From positions 62,001 to 126,000 of the forward strand of contig CACZZZ010000009.1 in NCBI GenBank assembly GCA_902785825.1: a stretch of DNA of 64,000 bases, written 5' to 3'. Positions 17,054 to 25,751 of the stretch are shown in pieces; position 1 is the first letter of the stretch; each line of letters begins with the position of its first letter. The DNA comes from an uncultured Bacteroidia bacterium. Lineage in GTDB: Bacteria; Bacteroidota; Bacteroidia; Bacteroidales; UBA932. Both the position numbers and the translations under genes were made by a program. The notes beneath the pieces were generated by a model. It worked only from the letters and a program-made list of their open reading frames with translations, had not been told where the DNA came from and ran no database searches.

Positions 17054-17923
17054 ATGAGAAAGTTATTTCTGTCTATCGTCTCCGTGGTGGCGCTGGTTCT
17101 GTCCGGCGCCACCGCCGGGGCGAAAAGCGAGGATCTCAGCCTCATGACCTTCAATATCCACGGACAGGAGAAGGACGAGGCCGGGGATTTCAGCTGGGAA
17201 GCCCGCAAGAAGGGCTGCCTGAAGGCCATCAAGAAATTCGATCCGGACGTGTTGTTCTTGCAGGAGGCCTACGCCTACCACAAGGCCGACATCATGAAGG
17301 AGATGAAGAAGCACATGCTGGTTGACCGCAGCGCCAAACCCGGCACGGTTGACCAGGATATCAGATTCAACGAAAACCCCATCATGTTCAGGGCCGACAA
17401 GTTCGAGCTCCTGGACTACGGCTTCTTCTGGCTCAATGAGAACCAGGAGGCTGACACTCCGGGCTGGGACGCTGACAACGTGAGGAACGCGACCTGGGTC
17501 AAGCTCCGCTACAAGAAATCCGGGCTCATCTTCTTTTGCTTCAACACACGGTTCTCAGTCAAGGAGACCGCGGGAAGGCGCAGCGCGGAACTCATGGTTG
17601 ACAAGATCAAGGAGATAGCCGGGGATGACGCTGTCGTCTTCGTGGGCGGGGACTTCAAGATGTCCGCACAGGACAGGCTCCTCTCGTCTCTGGTCTCTTA
17701 TGCCAAAGACGCCAACTTCTCGATGAAAAAACCCGACACGAGAGCTTCCTACAATGGATATGGGAAGTCTGTTGACTCGGTACGTTGGCCTGATCATATC
17801 CTTTTCCGCAATGCGGAAGTCGATGAATATGAGGTCGTTGACAGCAAGTTCGGTCCCAAGTTCATCTCAGACCATTACCCGGTTTTAGCTGAGTTTGAGA
17901 TCCCCATCCCGAAAGGGAAGTAA
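17054..17923 (+). CDS. Secreted endonuclease/exonuclease/phosphatase (EEP) family protein with altered active site
   Basis: 289 aa from MRKLFLSIVSVVALVLSG, a signal peptide; an earlier GTG/ATG frame overlaps the GH97 end and is not preferred. EEP landmarks: FNIHG (Asn34), LQEAY (Glu71), FVGGDFK (Asp200), RWPDHIL, and ISDHYPV (Asp273, His274). Two usual catalytic residues are replaced: the NTHxDH motif reads NTRFSV (Arg166), and GDxN reads GDFK (Lys202). Close Bacteroidales relatives sit next to glycosidase genes and are often called endonucleases without proof. Loss of these two residues suggests weak or no phosphodiesterase activity, or a changed substrate. Confidence 0.85.
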   Translation: MRKLFLSIVSVVALVLSGATAGAKSEDLSLMTFNIHGQEKDEAGDFSWEARKKGCLKAIKKFDPDVLFLQEAYAYHKADIMKEMKKHMLVDRSAKPGTVDQDIRFNENPIMFRADKFELLDYGFFWLNENQEADTPGWDADNVRNATWVKLRYKKSGLIFFCFNTRFSVKETAGRRSAELMVDKIKEIAGDDAVVFVGGDFKMSAQDRLLSSLVSYAKDANFSMKKPDTRASYNGYGKSVDSVRWPDHILFRNAEVDEYEVVDSKFGPKFISDHYPVLAEFEIPIPKGK

Positions 17924-17928
17924 TTGAC

Positions 17929-17984
17929 AATCAGCTTATTTCCCAGTGTACTGGCCGATGAAAAAGATTGCGCCAGTGCTGATT
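17929..17984. other. Nested inverted repeats between convergent genes
   Basis: AATCAGC (17929-17935) pairs with GCTGATT (17978-17984), and ACTGGC (17950-17955) pairs with GCCAGT (17972-17977). The 3' strand is continuous, so a 13-bp stem with one bulge can form. No T-run follows on either strand, so it may end transcripts only weakly or stabilise 3' ends. Confidence 0.3.
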
Positions 17985-17985
17985 A

Positions 17986-18612
17986 TTAATAATAACCATC
18001 ATAAGGAGTTTTGCCCGCGAATAAGATTGAGATTATGGTTCCGTCTTTCAAAAGAATCCGGATGTCAATCTTTCCGTCATCATTTATCGTATAAAGGTCT
18101 TCCTGGTAAGAAGAAAAACTATACGAATTGATCTTCACATCCTTGACAAGGTCACAACCTCCTTCGTACTTGCCTTGATTCATGGGAATAATCAGAGAGT
18201 CGCCATAACCCAAAGTCTGATCCATCGCTATGCCAATGAAATCAATACACTGGCCAGGGGCTTTATAATCAGTCCCATTGTGCCAGAACCCGCGGATAAA
18301 GACAATAGGATTGACCTGATCCCAATTTGGACCTTCGGTGAAAGGCTCCATATAGAAATGACAACGGTGCGAAGCTCCTTTGGAAGGATCCGCGATCCCG
18401 CCTCCGACAAAAACAGAACCGATCGGATAGGATTCTTTATTTCCTATCGCCAGTTTATTTTTAGTTTTGACCTCTGTACCATCTGATTTGGTAATGACAA
18501 GTTCCTGGTTCAGGAAATCGTCATCATCGGCCGGCCATTCTAATGTCTCATTGCAGGAGACTAAACCTATAGAGAAAAGCACGACGGGGAAAACCAGCAT
18601 TAATCGTCTCAT
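17986..18612 (-). CDS. Hypothetical lipoprotein, 208 aa
   Basis: A signal peptide with lipobox (SIGLVSCNE, Cys20) is followed by an acidic stretch (EWPADDDDF), the usual Asp/Glu tract near the Cys of surface-exposed Bacteroidetes lipoproteins. The mature protein is beta-rich, with repeated Gly/aromatic turns (FIRGFWHNGTDYKAPGQC, TLGYGDSLIIPMNQGKYEGG) and a C-terminal YTINDDGKIDIRILLKDG strand pair. I do not recognise a family. It lies 57 nt downstream of the GH63-like gene, with a perfect inverted repeat just before its ATG. Confidence 0.75.
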   Translation of the reverse strand: MRRLMLVFPVVLFSIGLVSCNETLEWPADDDDFLNQELVITKSDGTEVKTKNKLAIGNKESYPIGSVFVGGGIADPSKGASHRCHFYMEPFTEGPNWDQVNPIVFIRGFWHNGTDYKAPGQCIDFIGIAMDQTLGYGDSLIIPMNQGKYEGGCDLVKDVKINSYSFSSYQEDLYTINDDGKIDIRILLKDGTIISILFAGKTPYDGYY

Positions 18613-18613
18613 A

Positions 18614-18636
18614 TTTATAAGTCTTTATCTTATAAA
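18614..18636 (-). promoter_or_regulatory. Inverted repeat TTTATAAG-N7-CTTATAAA before the lipoprotein gene
   Basis: A perfect 8-bp inverted repeat with a 7-nt centre that ends 1 nt before the ATG at 18612. It could be an operator or a 5'-UTR hairpin that hides the start codon. Confidence 0.4.
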
Positions 18637-18669
18637 CGCAGAAAAACCGAAAACGCGTCTCGAAATACT

Positions 18670-20580
18670 TTATTTTTCCATCAAATTGATATATCCAAGA
18701 AGGGATCCCCAATGATAGAAGCGATCACTGTTACCGACGTCGTCGCCCTGCCCCGTGACAGCATTCCAGTTTTCGTAGATGTAGCCTCTTGCAAGCCAAT
18801 CTTTCATAAGGAGCTTGTTTGATTTCTGGGCGAACTCCTTCCTGACATCTTCGAACCCATATTCCCGCAACCCAAGATAGACCAGGAAGTTGGTAGGGCC
18901 CCAGATGCGACCCCGCCAATAATTGTTGTCCTTGAACGCGGGAGAGTTTCTCGGAGTGACCGGGACGATCCACTCGCCCCAGAACTCATTGTCATTGGTC
19001 AGATGCTCCTTAACCATGCGCCTAGCCTGTTCGGGCGAGGCCGCGCCGCAAAGCATCGGATAAAAGTTCGTCGCGTCCATCTTCTTGACCAGCTGGCCGT
19101 TCCTTAAATCCTTGCAGAAGAACATACCGTCTTCCTCACTCCAAAGCGACTGGAGATTCTTCTTGTAATATTCTCCCCTTTGACGGATCTCCCTGGCGTC
19201 CTTACGGCACCCCAACTCATCCGCGATCTTTGCGAGGAACTCGCAGTCCATCACATACATGGCGCTCAATCCGACATCATTGTAGCAAACGACATTCTTG
19301 TCGAGAAGGAACCTCGAGTCGTCGTACACCCAGGTGTTGTCCAAGCCGCTCTCATAGATCGCCTGCTGACGGGCTGTCGGCTCATCAGTGTGAAGCGACC
19401 CGTTCGCGGGAGTCGATCCCCAGCAAAGTAAGCCCTCCTGATCACGGTTAGCCGGCCACCACAGGTTCCACCTCAAGAGTCGCGGATAGAGTAGTTCAAG
19501 GAACCAACGGTCGTGGTAACGCTCGTAGATTGTCCACACGGCCCTGGATCCCACCGGAGGTTGCGAACGGTCCACCGAACAGCTGTTGGATGTCGTGAAA
19601 TTAGGGACAAAGCCGCATTTATCAGCCGCGAGTGTAATCTCAATGGCATTACAATAAGCTAGTTCCCTGTTGTCCACCGAGAACATCTCGCTTGCGAAAT
19701 AAGTGTCCCAATCGAAAAGCACGTACGCTCCCATTATGTCACTGACCGTGGAATTGCTCATGTTCCAGTTCCGGCTCACGGGAGTCACGACGATCCCGTC
19801 CATAGGGTCATATACCGTGTCCCAGGCCAAGATGCTCTGCATGGCGTGGTAACTCTCATATTTGTCCCCCCACTTCGCCTTGCCTTCATTCACGAACTCC
19901 TCCTTGCGGGCCTTCATAAGGGCCTCCGCCTCCTCAATGGAGATGTCATCCCCAGTGTAAACCAGCACCGGAGCGTCGGAATCGCACAGGTAATATCCGT
20001 TGTTTGAGCCAGTCTGGACGAAGCGCTTTCCTTTGCCTACGACCTTGCCGCTCATATCATTGGAGCGGAACTGGGAGAAGAGGTCAAATCCATCCTCGGA
20101 GACCTTCCAGCCGCCATAATAGGTCGGCATTCCTTCCCAGTTCTGACCGGCTCTTATTTTAATGCTGCCCTTATTACCGTCCTCTTTCGGGGTCAGCAGC
20201 ATGACAAGGCGCCGTCCCTCAGCCGAACAGCGGAGTTTGACGGAAATCCCATGCCAGGTGGCATCCACCTCGCTGTAACGTCCGTCATAAGTGTGGTCGT
20301 AAGGATGGACAACCGCGGCGTCATCGCTCATATTCCCGATCCGGATCTGGTCAAATTCCTTCCCTGCGGCATCTACAAAGGACATCCTGATACCCACTTT
20401 GTCCTCGCTCCAAACCTGGGTGAACACACTCCTGGTGTCCCAAGTGTTCCACCCGGCGGCAAGTTCTTTCTTGATTTTAGTGTATTCCCATTCCGGATAA
20501 TCTGAAGACTCTTTCCTTGACTCAACAGAACAAGATGCCAGCGTTATCAAAAGGACCGGCAATAATTTAGATAATCTCAT
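18670..20580 (-). CDS. GH63-like (MGH1/YgjK-type) glycosidase lipoprotein
   Basis: 636 aa with signal peptide and lipobox (LLITLASC, Cys17). After an N-terminal beta domain (to about 230), an (alpha/alpha)6 barrel follows with landmarks of the GH63/mannosylglycerate-hydrolase group: YVLFDWDTYFASEM, then GFVPNFTTSNSCSVDRSQPPVGS, and near the C-terminus NNYWRGRIWGPTNFLVYLGL and GYIYENWNAVTGQGDD with FYHWGSLLGYI. These enzymes hydrolyse alpha-linked glucose or mannose terminal sugars. Membrane-anchored, facing the periplasm or cell surface. It begins 11 nt after the M24 peptidase gene and is probably cotranscribed with it. Exact substrate unknown. Confidence 0.85.
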   Translation of the reverse strand: MRLSKLLPVLLITLASCSVESRKESSDYPEWEYTKIKKELAAGWNTWDTRSVFTQVWSEDKVGIRMSFVDAAGKEFDQIRIGNMSDDAAVVHPYDHTYDGRYSEVDATWHGISVKLRCSAEGRRLVMLLTPKEDGNKGSIKIRAGQNWEGMPTYYGGWKVSEDGFDLFSQFRSNDMSGKVVGKGKRFVQTGSNNGYYLCDSDAPVLVYTGDDISIEEAEALMKARKEEFVNEGKAKWGDKYESYHAMQSILAWDTVYDPMDGIVVTPVSRNWNMSNSTVSDIMGAYVLFDWDTYFASEMFSVDNRELAYCNAIEITLAADKCGFVPNFTTSNSCSVDRSQPPVGSRAVWTIYERYHDRWFLELLYPRLLRWNLWWPANRDQEGLLCWGSTPANGSLHTDEPTARQQAIYESGLDNTWVYDDSRFLLDKNVVCYNDVGLSAMYVMDCEFLAKIADELGCRKDAREIRQRGEYYKKNLQSLWSEEDGMFFCKDLRNGQLVKKMDATNFYPMLCGAASPEQARRMVKEHLTNDNEFWGEWIVPVTPRNSPAFKDNNYWRGRIWGPTNFLVYLGLREYGFEDVRKEFAQKSNKLLMKDWLARGYIYENWNAVTGQGDDVGNSDRFYHWGSLLGYINLMEK

Positions 20581-20591
20581 TTTATTGAATA

Positions 20592-22415
20592 TTAATTACT
20601 TCTAATCGGCAAAGTTTTTTCTCGGAGCCACTGGGAGATCTCCGGAGAAAGGCGTGGCGATAGGGTGCGGAAGACTTTTTCGTTATAGTCGTTCAGCCAC
20701 TTTATTTCCGAATCGTCCAAAAGATCTTTGATGATGATTGACGTGTCGAAGTGGCAAAGGGTCAAAGGCTCGAAGCGAAGCCAACGGCCAAAGTCATTCT
20801 CTCCGGCATCCACGCAAAGGACAAGGTTCTCGTGACGGATCCCGTGCCGGCCTTCCCGGTATATTCCAGGCTCTATCGAGGTCACCATCCCGGGCAGCAT
20901 TGCTTGCTTGTTGAAGCTCTGCCGGATGTCCTGCGGACCTTCATGCACATTCAGATAGAAGCCGACGCCATGACCTGTCCCATGTCCGAAATTACGCATC
21001 GAGTTCCAAAGTGGAGCCCTGGCGAGAACATCTATCTGGCATCCGGCCGTACCCTTCGGGAACACAATCTTAGACAAGGCGATATGTCCCTTCAAGACAA
21101 GAGTGTAGTCTTCTTTCTCCAATTGGGAGCATGGTCCAAGCGGGACGGTCCTGGTAATGTCGGTCGTGCCGAAAAGGTACTGACCTCCTGAATCGCAAAG
21201 ATATAAGCCGTTTGAGTACAACTCGGCGGAACCTTCCTCAGGTGTCACGTAATGAGGAAGCGCAGCGTTAGGGCCATAAGCTGAAATCGTCTCGAAACTC
21301 TCTCCCCTGAAACCCTCTATCTCCGAACGGAACTCATGAAGCTTAGCCGAACACTCATATTCATTGAGCGGCTCTCCGGCCTGGACCATCGCATCAAGCC
21401 AATAGAGAAACCTCTCCATCGCGAGCCCGTCCTCGAGGTGAGCCTCCCTCATTCCGGAGATCTCGACCTCGTTTTTCACGGCCTTCCGGAGGGCCACCGG
21501 CGATTTTCCGGCCACAACGTTCTCATTAAGAGTGTTTTCCTTCAAGATACCGTAGAGGTTGTAATTGAGTGTCGAGGAATCTACGAACAGTCTCTTGATG
21601 TAGTCGTCATCCACCATTCCGGCAAGAGCCATCCCTATGTCGGAATAGTCCTGAATATTGACTCCGTCCGCGGTCAACTCGTAGAAACTGTCTTCAGTCT
21701 CATGATCGCCTTCCGGAATAGGGCCCTTCCTGACAAACCATTGGACGGTGTCGAGGGTGACGAGAAGATACGACATGACAACCGGATTGTAAGCCACATC
21801 ACTCCCACGGACATTGAGAGTCCATGCGATCTCGTCGAGAGCGGACAGCAAGATAGCGTCGAAGCCCTTGTCTGCCAACCATTTCCGTAGCCAGACAATT
21901 TTCTGCTTTCGGGACCACCCCACGGTTTCTGTCCCTAAGGTGATGATCGGGGTACACGGAATCTCTGGGCGGTCCGTCCAAAGAGGAGAGAGCAGGTCCG
22001 GCACATTCGCCACCGCAGTCCTGTCCTTCCCGACAGCCCCACGGATCTCCTCCACGAAAGAGGCGCTCACTCCGAGCCCGTCAACAGCGACAACAACCTC
22101 GCTGAAATCCTCAAACTGCCTTGAGAGCCACTCGGGGATAAGCACCTGGTCCTGAACCCTTGTCTTATGAAGCTCAATCCCGGTTCCCTCAAGTTGCCTC
22201 TCCGCTTGGATGAAGTACCGGGTGTCGGTCCAAAGTCCCGCATGGTCCTCGGTGATCACGATATCACCTTCACCAGTGTAACCGGACACCCACTCGACCT
22301 GATGCCATCTCGGAGCGGAATACTCACTCTGATGAGGGTCGTTCCCTGTCAGGATGACAGCGTCCCAACCCCTTGATCTCATCATGTCCCTTATGGCCCC
22401 GATTCGGCTTCTCAT
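20592..22415 (-). CDS. Xaa-Pro aminopeptidase (M24B family)
   Basis: 607 aa, the long form with two creatinase-like N-terminal domains (from MRSRIGAIRDMMRSRGWDAVIL, ending near residue 310) and a C-terminal pita-bread domain. Metal ligands are in YLCDSGGQY, TTDITRTV, FGHGTGHGVGF, SIEPGIY and IRHENLV. The enzyme removes an N-terminal residue before proline; no signal peptide, so cytosolic. Its ATG overlaps the stop of the 77-aa gene by 4 nt (ATGA), so it is translationally coupled to a small membrane-associated operon, an unusual partnership for a housekeeping peptidase. Confidence 0.93.
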   Translation of the reverse strand: MRSRIGAIRDMMRSRGWDAVILTGNDPHQSEYSAPRWHQVEWVSGYTGEGDIVITEDHAGLWTDTRYFIQAERQLEGTGIELHKTRVQDQVLIPEWLSRQFEDFSEVVVAVDGLGVSASFVEEIRGAVGKDRTAVANVPDLLSPLWTDRPEIPCTPIITLGTETVGWSRKQKIVWLRKWLADKGFDAILLSALDEIAWTLNVRGSDVAYNPVVMSYLLVTLDTVQWFVRKGPIPEGDHETEDSFYELTADGVNIQDYSDIGMALAGMVDDDYIKRLFVDSSTLNYNLYGILKENTLNENVVAGKSPVALRKAVKNEVEISGMREAHLEDGLAMERFLYWLDAMVQAGEPLNEYECSAKLHEFRSEIEGFRGESFETISAYGPNAALPHYVTPEEGSAELYSNGLYLCDSGGQYLFGTTDITRTVPLGPCSQLEKEDYTLVLKGHIALSKIVFPKGTAGCQIDVLARAPLWNSMRNFGHGTGHGVGFYLNVHEGPQDIRQSFNKQAMLPGMVTSIEPGIYREGRHGIRHENLVLCVDAGENDFGRWLRFEPLTLCHFDTSIIIKDLLDDSEIKWLNDYNEKVFRTLSPRLSPEISQWLREKTLPIRSN

Positions 22416-22645
22416 TTCAGCAACTTGCGCTTAAATATTCTTACGGTTGACAAAAGTAGTTGATCTATAGGAATATATGAGGATATAGACCTAAGCCCTG
22501 AAAGCAGCATATTGCTTGGAGTATAAGACTCCTTCAAGTCAGCGAATGAACTCTTGACCGCACCTTCCTGGCTGGCGATGCGTTCCTGGACACGCTTTTG
22601 GGCTTCCTCAAGCTGGTCCATTGTCTTTATGTCTCTGTACTTCAT
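22412..22645 (-). CDS. Small hypothetical protein, 77 aa
   Basis: Starts MKYRDIKTMDQLEEAQKRVQ, an amphipathic helix, then SYTPSNMLLSGLRSISSYIP and a basic tail (RIFKRKLLK). No signal peptide or clear membrane helix. Its position directly after YtxH and holin-like genes is shared by many Bacteroidetes envelope-stress operons, where a short third protein follows. Function unknown. The stop overlaps the M24 start. Confidence 0.65.
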   Translation of the reverse strand: MKYRDIKTMDQLEEAQKRVQERIASQEGAVKSSFADLKESYTPSNMLLSGLRSISSYIPIDQLLLSTVRIFKRKLLK

Positions 22646-22653
22646 GGCCGGGA

Positions 22654-23004
22654 TTATTTTTTATCCTCAAAGAAGAGATCTATGAAAAGAGGAACGAAGG
22701 TGTTGCGGAACAGCCTCTTTCTCAAAAGGACGAGAACTCCAAGGACAAGGAGGAAAAAGGCGGCGACGATGGCCGCGCCACCGGCGTAGCTGCCTACCAT
22801 TTCTCCGATCCACATCACCCCTCCGACCGCTATGGAGATCATAATGATGGACACGACGAACAAGACAAGCAGCATGTACAGCAACTTGCTCAGGGTCAGG
22901 GACAGTCCTTTCGCTGTCTTGAGTTTAAGCTCGTCAACACGAAGGTCGATGTATTCGGTTGTCTTCTGCCCGAGATCCTCGACTGGTCTTGTGAAATCAC
23001 TCAT
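22654..23004 (-). CDS. Phage-holin-superfamily III-like (DUF1469) membrane protein
   Basis: 116 aa from MSDFTRPVEDLGQKTTEYID; the upstream in-frame ATG would overlap the YtxH gene and adds an Arg-rich segment with no family support. An N-terminal amphipathic helix (to about 45) precedes two transmembrane helices (LLYMLLVLFVVSIIMISIAV and AAIVAAFFLLVLGVLVLL), then KRLFRNTFVPLFIDLFF. This is the common DUF1469 layout found next to YtxH proteins in non-phage chromosomes, probably envelope maintenance. There are no phage genes around it. Confidence 0.8.
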   Translation of the reverse strand: MSDFTRPVEDLGQKTTEYIDLRVDELKLKTAKGLSLTLSKLLYMLLVLFVVSIIMISIAVGGVMWIGEMVGSYAGGAAIVAAFFLLVLGVLVLLRKRLFRNTFVPLFIDLFFEDKK

Positions 23005-23008
23005 TATC

Positions 23009-23416
23009 TTAAGCGTCTTGCTCGTTCCACCGGTCCTCCGTCTCGTCAGGATCCTTGGAAAGGGCCTTCTCAAGTTTATCCAGCTGGGCCAGTATCTTCA
23101 GACGGGCCTCTTCCTTAAGGTCAGTAGCCTGATCCGACAATGTCGCTTTCAGATCCTTGAGATCCCTGCGTGCGAGCCTGGCTCTGGCCCTGAGTCTTGT
23201 TGTGGCGCTCTCAGCCCCTTCTTTGACATCATTATATGTCTCTCTAGCTTTCTCCCAACCCTCATCGGTGGCATCGACAAACTCGTCCCACCCTTCTGCG
23301 GCGGCGGCTTTAACCTTGCGACGAGTCTCTTCACCCTTCTCAGGCGCGAACAGCAAACCAAGTGTCAACCCGGCCGCTGCACCGGCAATCAAAGCAAACA
23401 AAGAATCACCTTTCAT
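23009..23416 (-). CDS. YtxH-domain protein
   Basis: 135 aa. An N-terminal membrane helix with the YtxH signature (FALIAGAAAGLTLGLLFAPEKGEETRRKV: Gly-rich helix, APxxGxxxR) is followed by a long charged helix predicted to be coiled coil (WEKARETYNDVKEGAESATTRLRARARLARRDLK). YtxH proteins are general-stress proteins of unknown mechanism. First gene of a four-gene run with 4-8 nt gaps; a perfect -7 box lies 30 nt upstream. Confidence 0.85.
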   Translation of the reverse strand: MKGDSLFALIAGAAAGLTLGLLFAPEKGEETRRKVKAAAAEGWDEFVDATDEGWEKARETYNDVKEGAESATTRLRARARLARRDLKDLKATLSDQATDLKEEARLKILAQLDKLEKALSKDPDETEDRWNEQDA

Positions 23417-23445
23417 AACTTCGAATGTTTAATGTTTGGTATTTA

Positions 23446-23453
23446 CAAATATA
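23446..23453 (-). promoter_or_regulatory. -7 element TATATTTG for the YtxH operon
   Basis: Perfect TAnnTTTG on the minus strand, 30 nt before the YtxH ATG; the best -33 candidate (CTTG) is spaced 17 nt away and imperfect. Confidence 0.5.
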
Positions 23454-23549
23454 ACAAAATAGAGTAAAAACAAGCCTTTTGAAGCTCTTGCTTGTAAACC
23501 ATTTTTTCGATAACTTGCAAGACATTTAACAAAAAACAGACCTGTAACC

Positions 23550-25751
23550 ATGAGGAGAATCGTATTTTGCTTTGTTTCATTGATTTGGCTGACACTCTCG
23601 GCCAATGCCCAGAGCTTGGTGGTAAATGATGCTAAATTCAGCGTCGGGGACTCTCCGGAGTGGAAGGCTCCTGGATTTGACGACAGCGCCTGGAAAACCC
23701 TCTCGCTGGATAAAACTTGGGACGATCAAGGTATCTCCAACGACGATTCTTACGCATGGTACAGGATCCATGTGACGATTCCTTCCTCTATTCTAACCGG
23801 CGCCGCTTTTCCTGATAAGGTATTGCTGGCTCTTGGGTCCATCGATGACTGTGACGAGACTTTTCTCAACGGAAAGCTGGTCGGAAAGACCGGAAGGACC
23901 CCTGAAGACAAAGGAGGATATGAAGGCAAATGGGACACACCCAGGAAGTATCTGGTGGATCCGAAGGATATCCTTTGGGACAAGGAGAATGTGATCGCCG
24001 TCAGGGTGTATAACGGCGGCAATCCCGGAGGCTTTTTTGAGGGTCCTGTCTATATCGGTCAAGTTACTCTCGACGCTATCGCCGCCCTGACCGTCACACG
24101 CGCCAATAACGGCTGCGATGTCAGCCTGAGCGCGACAAGCAAACTGGATGGCAAACTTGAGGTTGACGCGACCGACCCGATCACCGGCGAGACATCAACC
24201 GTCAGCTCCAAGGCGGTGAAACTCACTCCCAAGAAAGGCCACACCTCGTTTGTCCCCGCGGTTGGACAGAATACCCTGACGATCACCTACCGCGACAATC
24301 GCTCCGGCGAGACCTTGAGCGGCACTTTCTGTCCGGCTTACATCCTGACCCCGAAGGCTCCGGCCACTCCACGCTACAACGGGCCGAAGGTGTTCGGAGT
24401 AAGGCCCGGATCTCCAGTTATCTTCCGCCTGGCTTTCTCCGGCGATAAACCTATGAGGTACTCGGTCCAAGGTCTTCCTGAGGGTGTGACCCTCGATCCT
24501 GAAAAGGGAGTCCTCAGCGGCAAGGTCCTTAAGGAAGGGGACTACAAACTCACTCTGAAAGCCACCAACTCAAAAGGCGCCGCCGAGGCTGATTTCACCC
24601 TTAAGGTGGGATCCAAGATCGCCTTGACTCCCCCCATGGGATGGAACTCCTGGAACTGCTGGGGAACCAGCGTCTCGCAGGAGAAGGTCATGTCTTCGGC
24701 TACAGCGTTGATAAACAGCGGCTTGGCTGATTATGGATATTCCTACATAAACATCGACGACGCATGGGAAGCCGAAGAGCGCGACTCTGAAGGCCGGATC
24801 CAGACCAACGACAAGTTCCCTGACATGAAAGGCCTGGGAGAGTGGCTCCATTCAAATGGCTTGAAAATGGGAATATATTCCAGTCCGGGCGACCGTACCT
24901 GCGGAGGTTACCTCGGCACCCTCGACCACGAAAAGCAGGACGCTGAGACTTGGAACGAATGGGGCGTGGACTACCTCAAATACGACTGGTGCGGCTATTG
25001 GAAAATCTTCGAGCCGGATCCCGACAAGTCCGTCGCGGCCTACGTGCGCCCTTACCTCAAGATGCAGAAGTTCCTCAGGGAGCAGCCCCGAGACATCTTC
25101 TACTCTCTTTGCCAATACGGAATGGCGGATGTGTGGACCTGGGGACATGCGGTTGACGCCAATTCCTGGAGGACCACGGGAGACATCACCGACACCTGGG
25201 AGTCTCTCTACGACATCGGATTCAAGCGTCAGACCGGTCTTTACCCTTATGCCGGGCCCGGCCACTGGAACGACCCCGACATGCTTGTTGTCGGTAAGGT
25301 GGGCTGGAGCGACAACCTCAGGGACAGCCGCCTGACTCCGGACGAGCAGTACACCCACATCACACTCTGGTCGCTGCTGGCTTCCAACATGCTGATCGGC
25401 TGCGATTTGGCCCAGATAGACGACTTCACCTTCAACCTGCTCTGCAACAACGAGGTCAACGCCGTCAACCAGGACATCCTCGGAGAGCAGGCCCACAGGG
25501 ACGTCGATGAGGACGGGATGCAGATGTGGAGTCGCCGCCTGTCCGACGGGACAATAGCGATCGGTATATTCAACCTCAATGACGCTCCCGTGCCGACCTT
25601 CCTGAAAGGCGCGCTCGGAAAAATCGGGATTGAGGATGTTGCCACCGTCCGCGACCTCTGGCGCCAGGAGGACATCCCCACGGACGCCACCTACATAATT
25701 CCCTCCCACGGAGTAAGGTTCATCAAAGTTAAAGTCCAGGAGGAGCTCTAA
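23550..25751 (+). CDS. GH27 alpha-galactosidase with N-terminal accessory domains
   Basis: 733 aa with a signal peptide (to about residue 20, ANAQ). Residues 25-170 form a galactose-binding-like jelly roll (WYRIHVTIP, NGKLVGKTG, NVIAVRVYNGG). About 275-350 is a small Ig-like putative sugar-binding domain (PEGVTLDPEKGVLSGKVLKEGDYKLTL). The GH27 barrel then begins TPPMGWNSWNCW. The nucleophile Asp is in VDYLKYDWCG and the acid/base Asp in WRTTGDITDTW. It releases alpha-galactose, probably in the periplasm. The stop codon shares one base with the start of dnaE (TAATG), so a glycosidase and the replicative polymerase are translationally coupled. Confidence 0.93.
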   Translation: MRRIVFCFVSLIWLTLSANAQSLVVNDAKFSVGDSPEWKAPGFDDSAWKTLSLDKTWDDQGISNDDSYAWYRIHVTIPSSILTGAAFPDKVLLALGSIDDCDETFLNGKLVGKTGRTPEDKGGYEGKWDTPRKYLVDPKDILWDKENVIAVRVYNGGNPGGFFEGPVYIGQVTLDAIAALTVTRANNGCDVSLSATSKLDGKLEVDATDPITGETSTVSSKAVKLTPKKGHTSFVPAVGQNTLTITYRDNRSGETLSGTFCPAYILTPKAPATPRYNGPKVFGVRPGSPVIFRLAFSGDKPMRYSVQGLPEGVTLDPEKGVLSGKVLKEGDYKLTLKATNSKGAAEADFTLKVGSKIALTPPMGWNSWNCWGTSVSQEKVMSSATALINSGLADYGYSYINIDDAWEAEERDSEGRIQTNDKFPDMKGLGEWLHSNGLKMGIYSSPGDRTCGGYLGTLDHEKQDAETWNEWGVDYLKYDWCGYWKIFEPDPDKSVAAYVRPYLKMQKFLREQPRDIFYSLCQYGMADVWTWGHAVDANSWRTTGDITDTWESLYDIGFKRQTGLYPYAGPGHWNDPDMLVVGKVGWSDNLRDSRLTPDEQYTHITLWSLLASNMLIGCDLAQIDDFTFNLLCNNEVNAVNQDILGEQAHRDVDEDGMQMWSRRLSDGTIAIGIFNLNDAPVPTFLKGALGKIGIEDVATVRDLWRQEDIPTDATYIIPSHGVRFIKVKVQEEL

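Noticed and set aside
22654..23004. Phage holin, hence a prophage
   Set aside because: The DUF1469/holin-III resemblance is common in chromosomal envelope operons with YtxH, and no other phage gene lies nearby.
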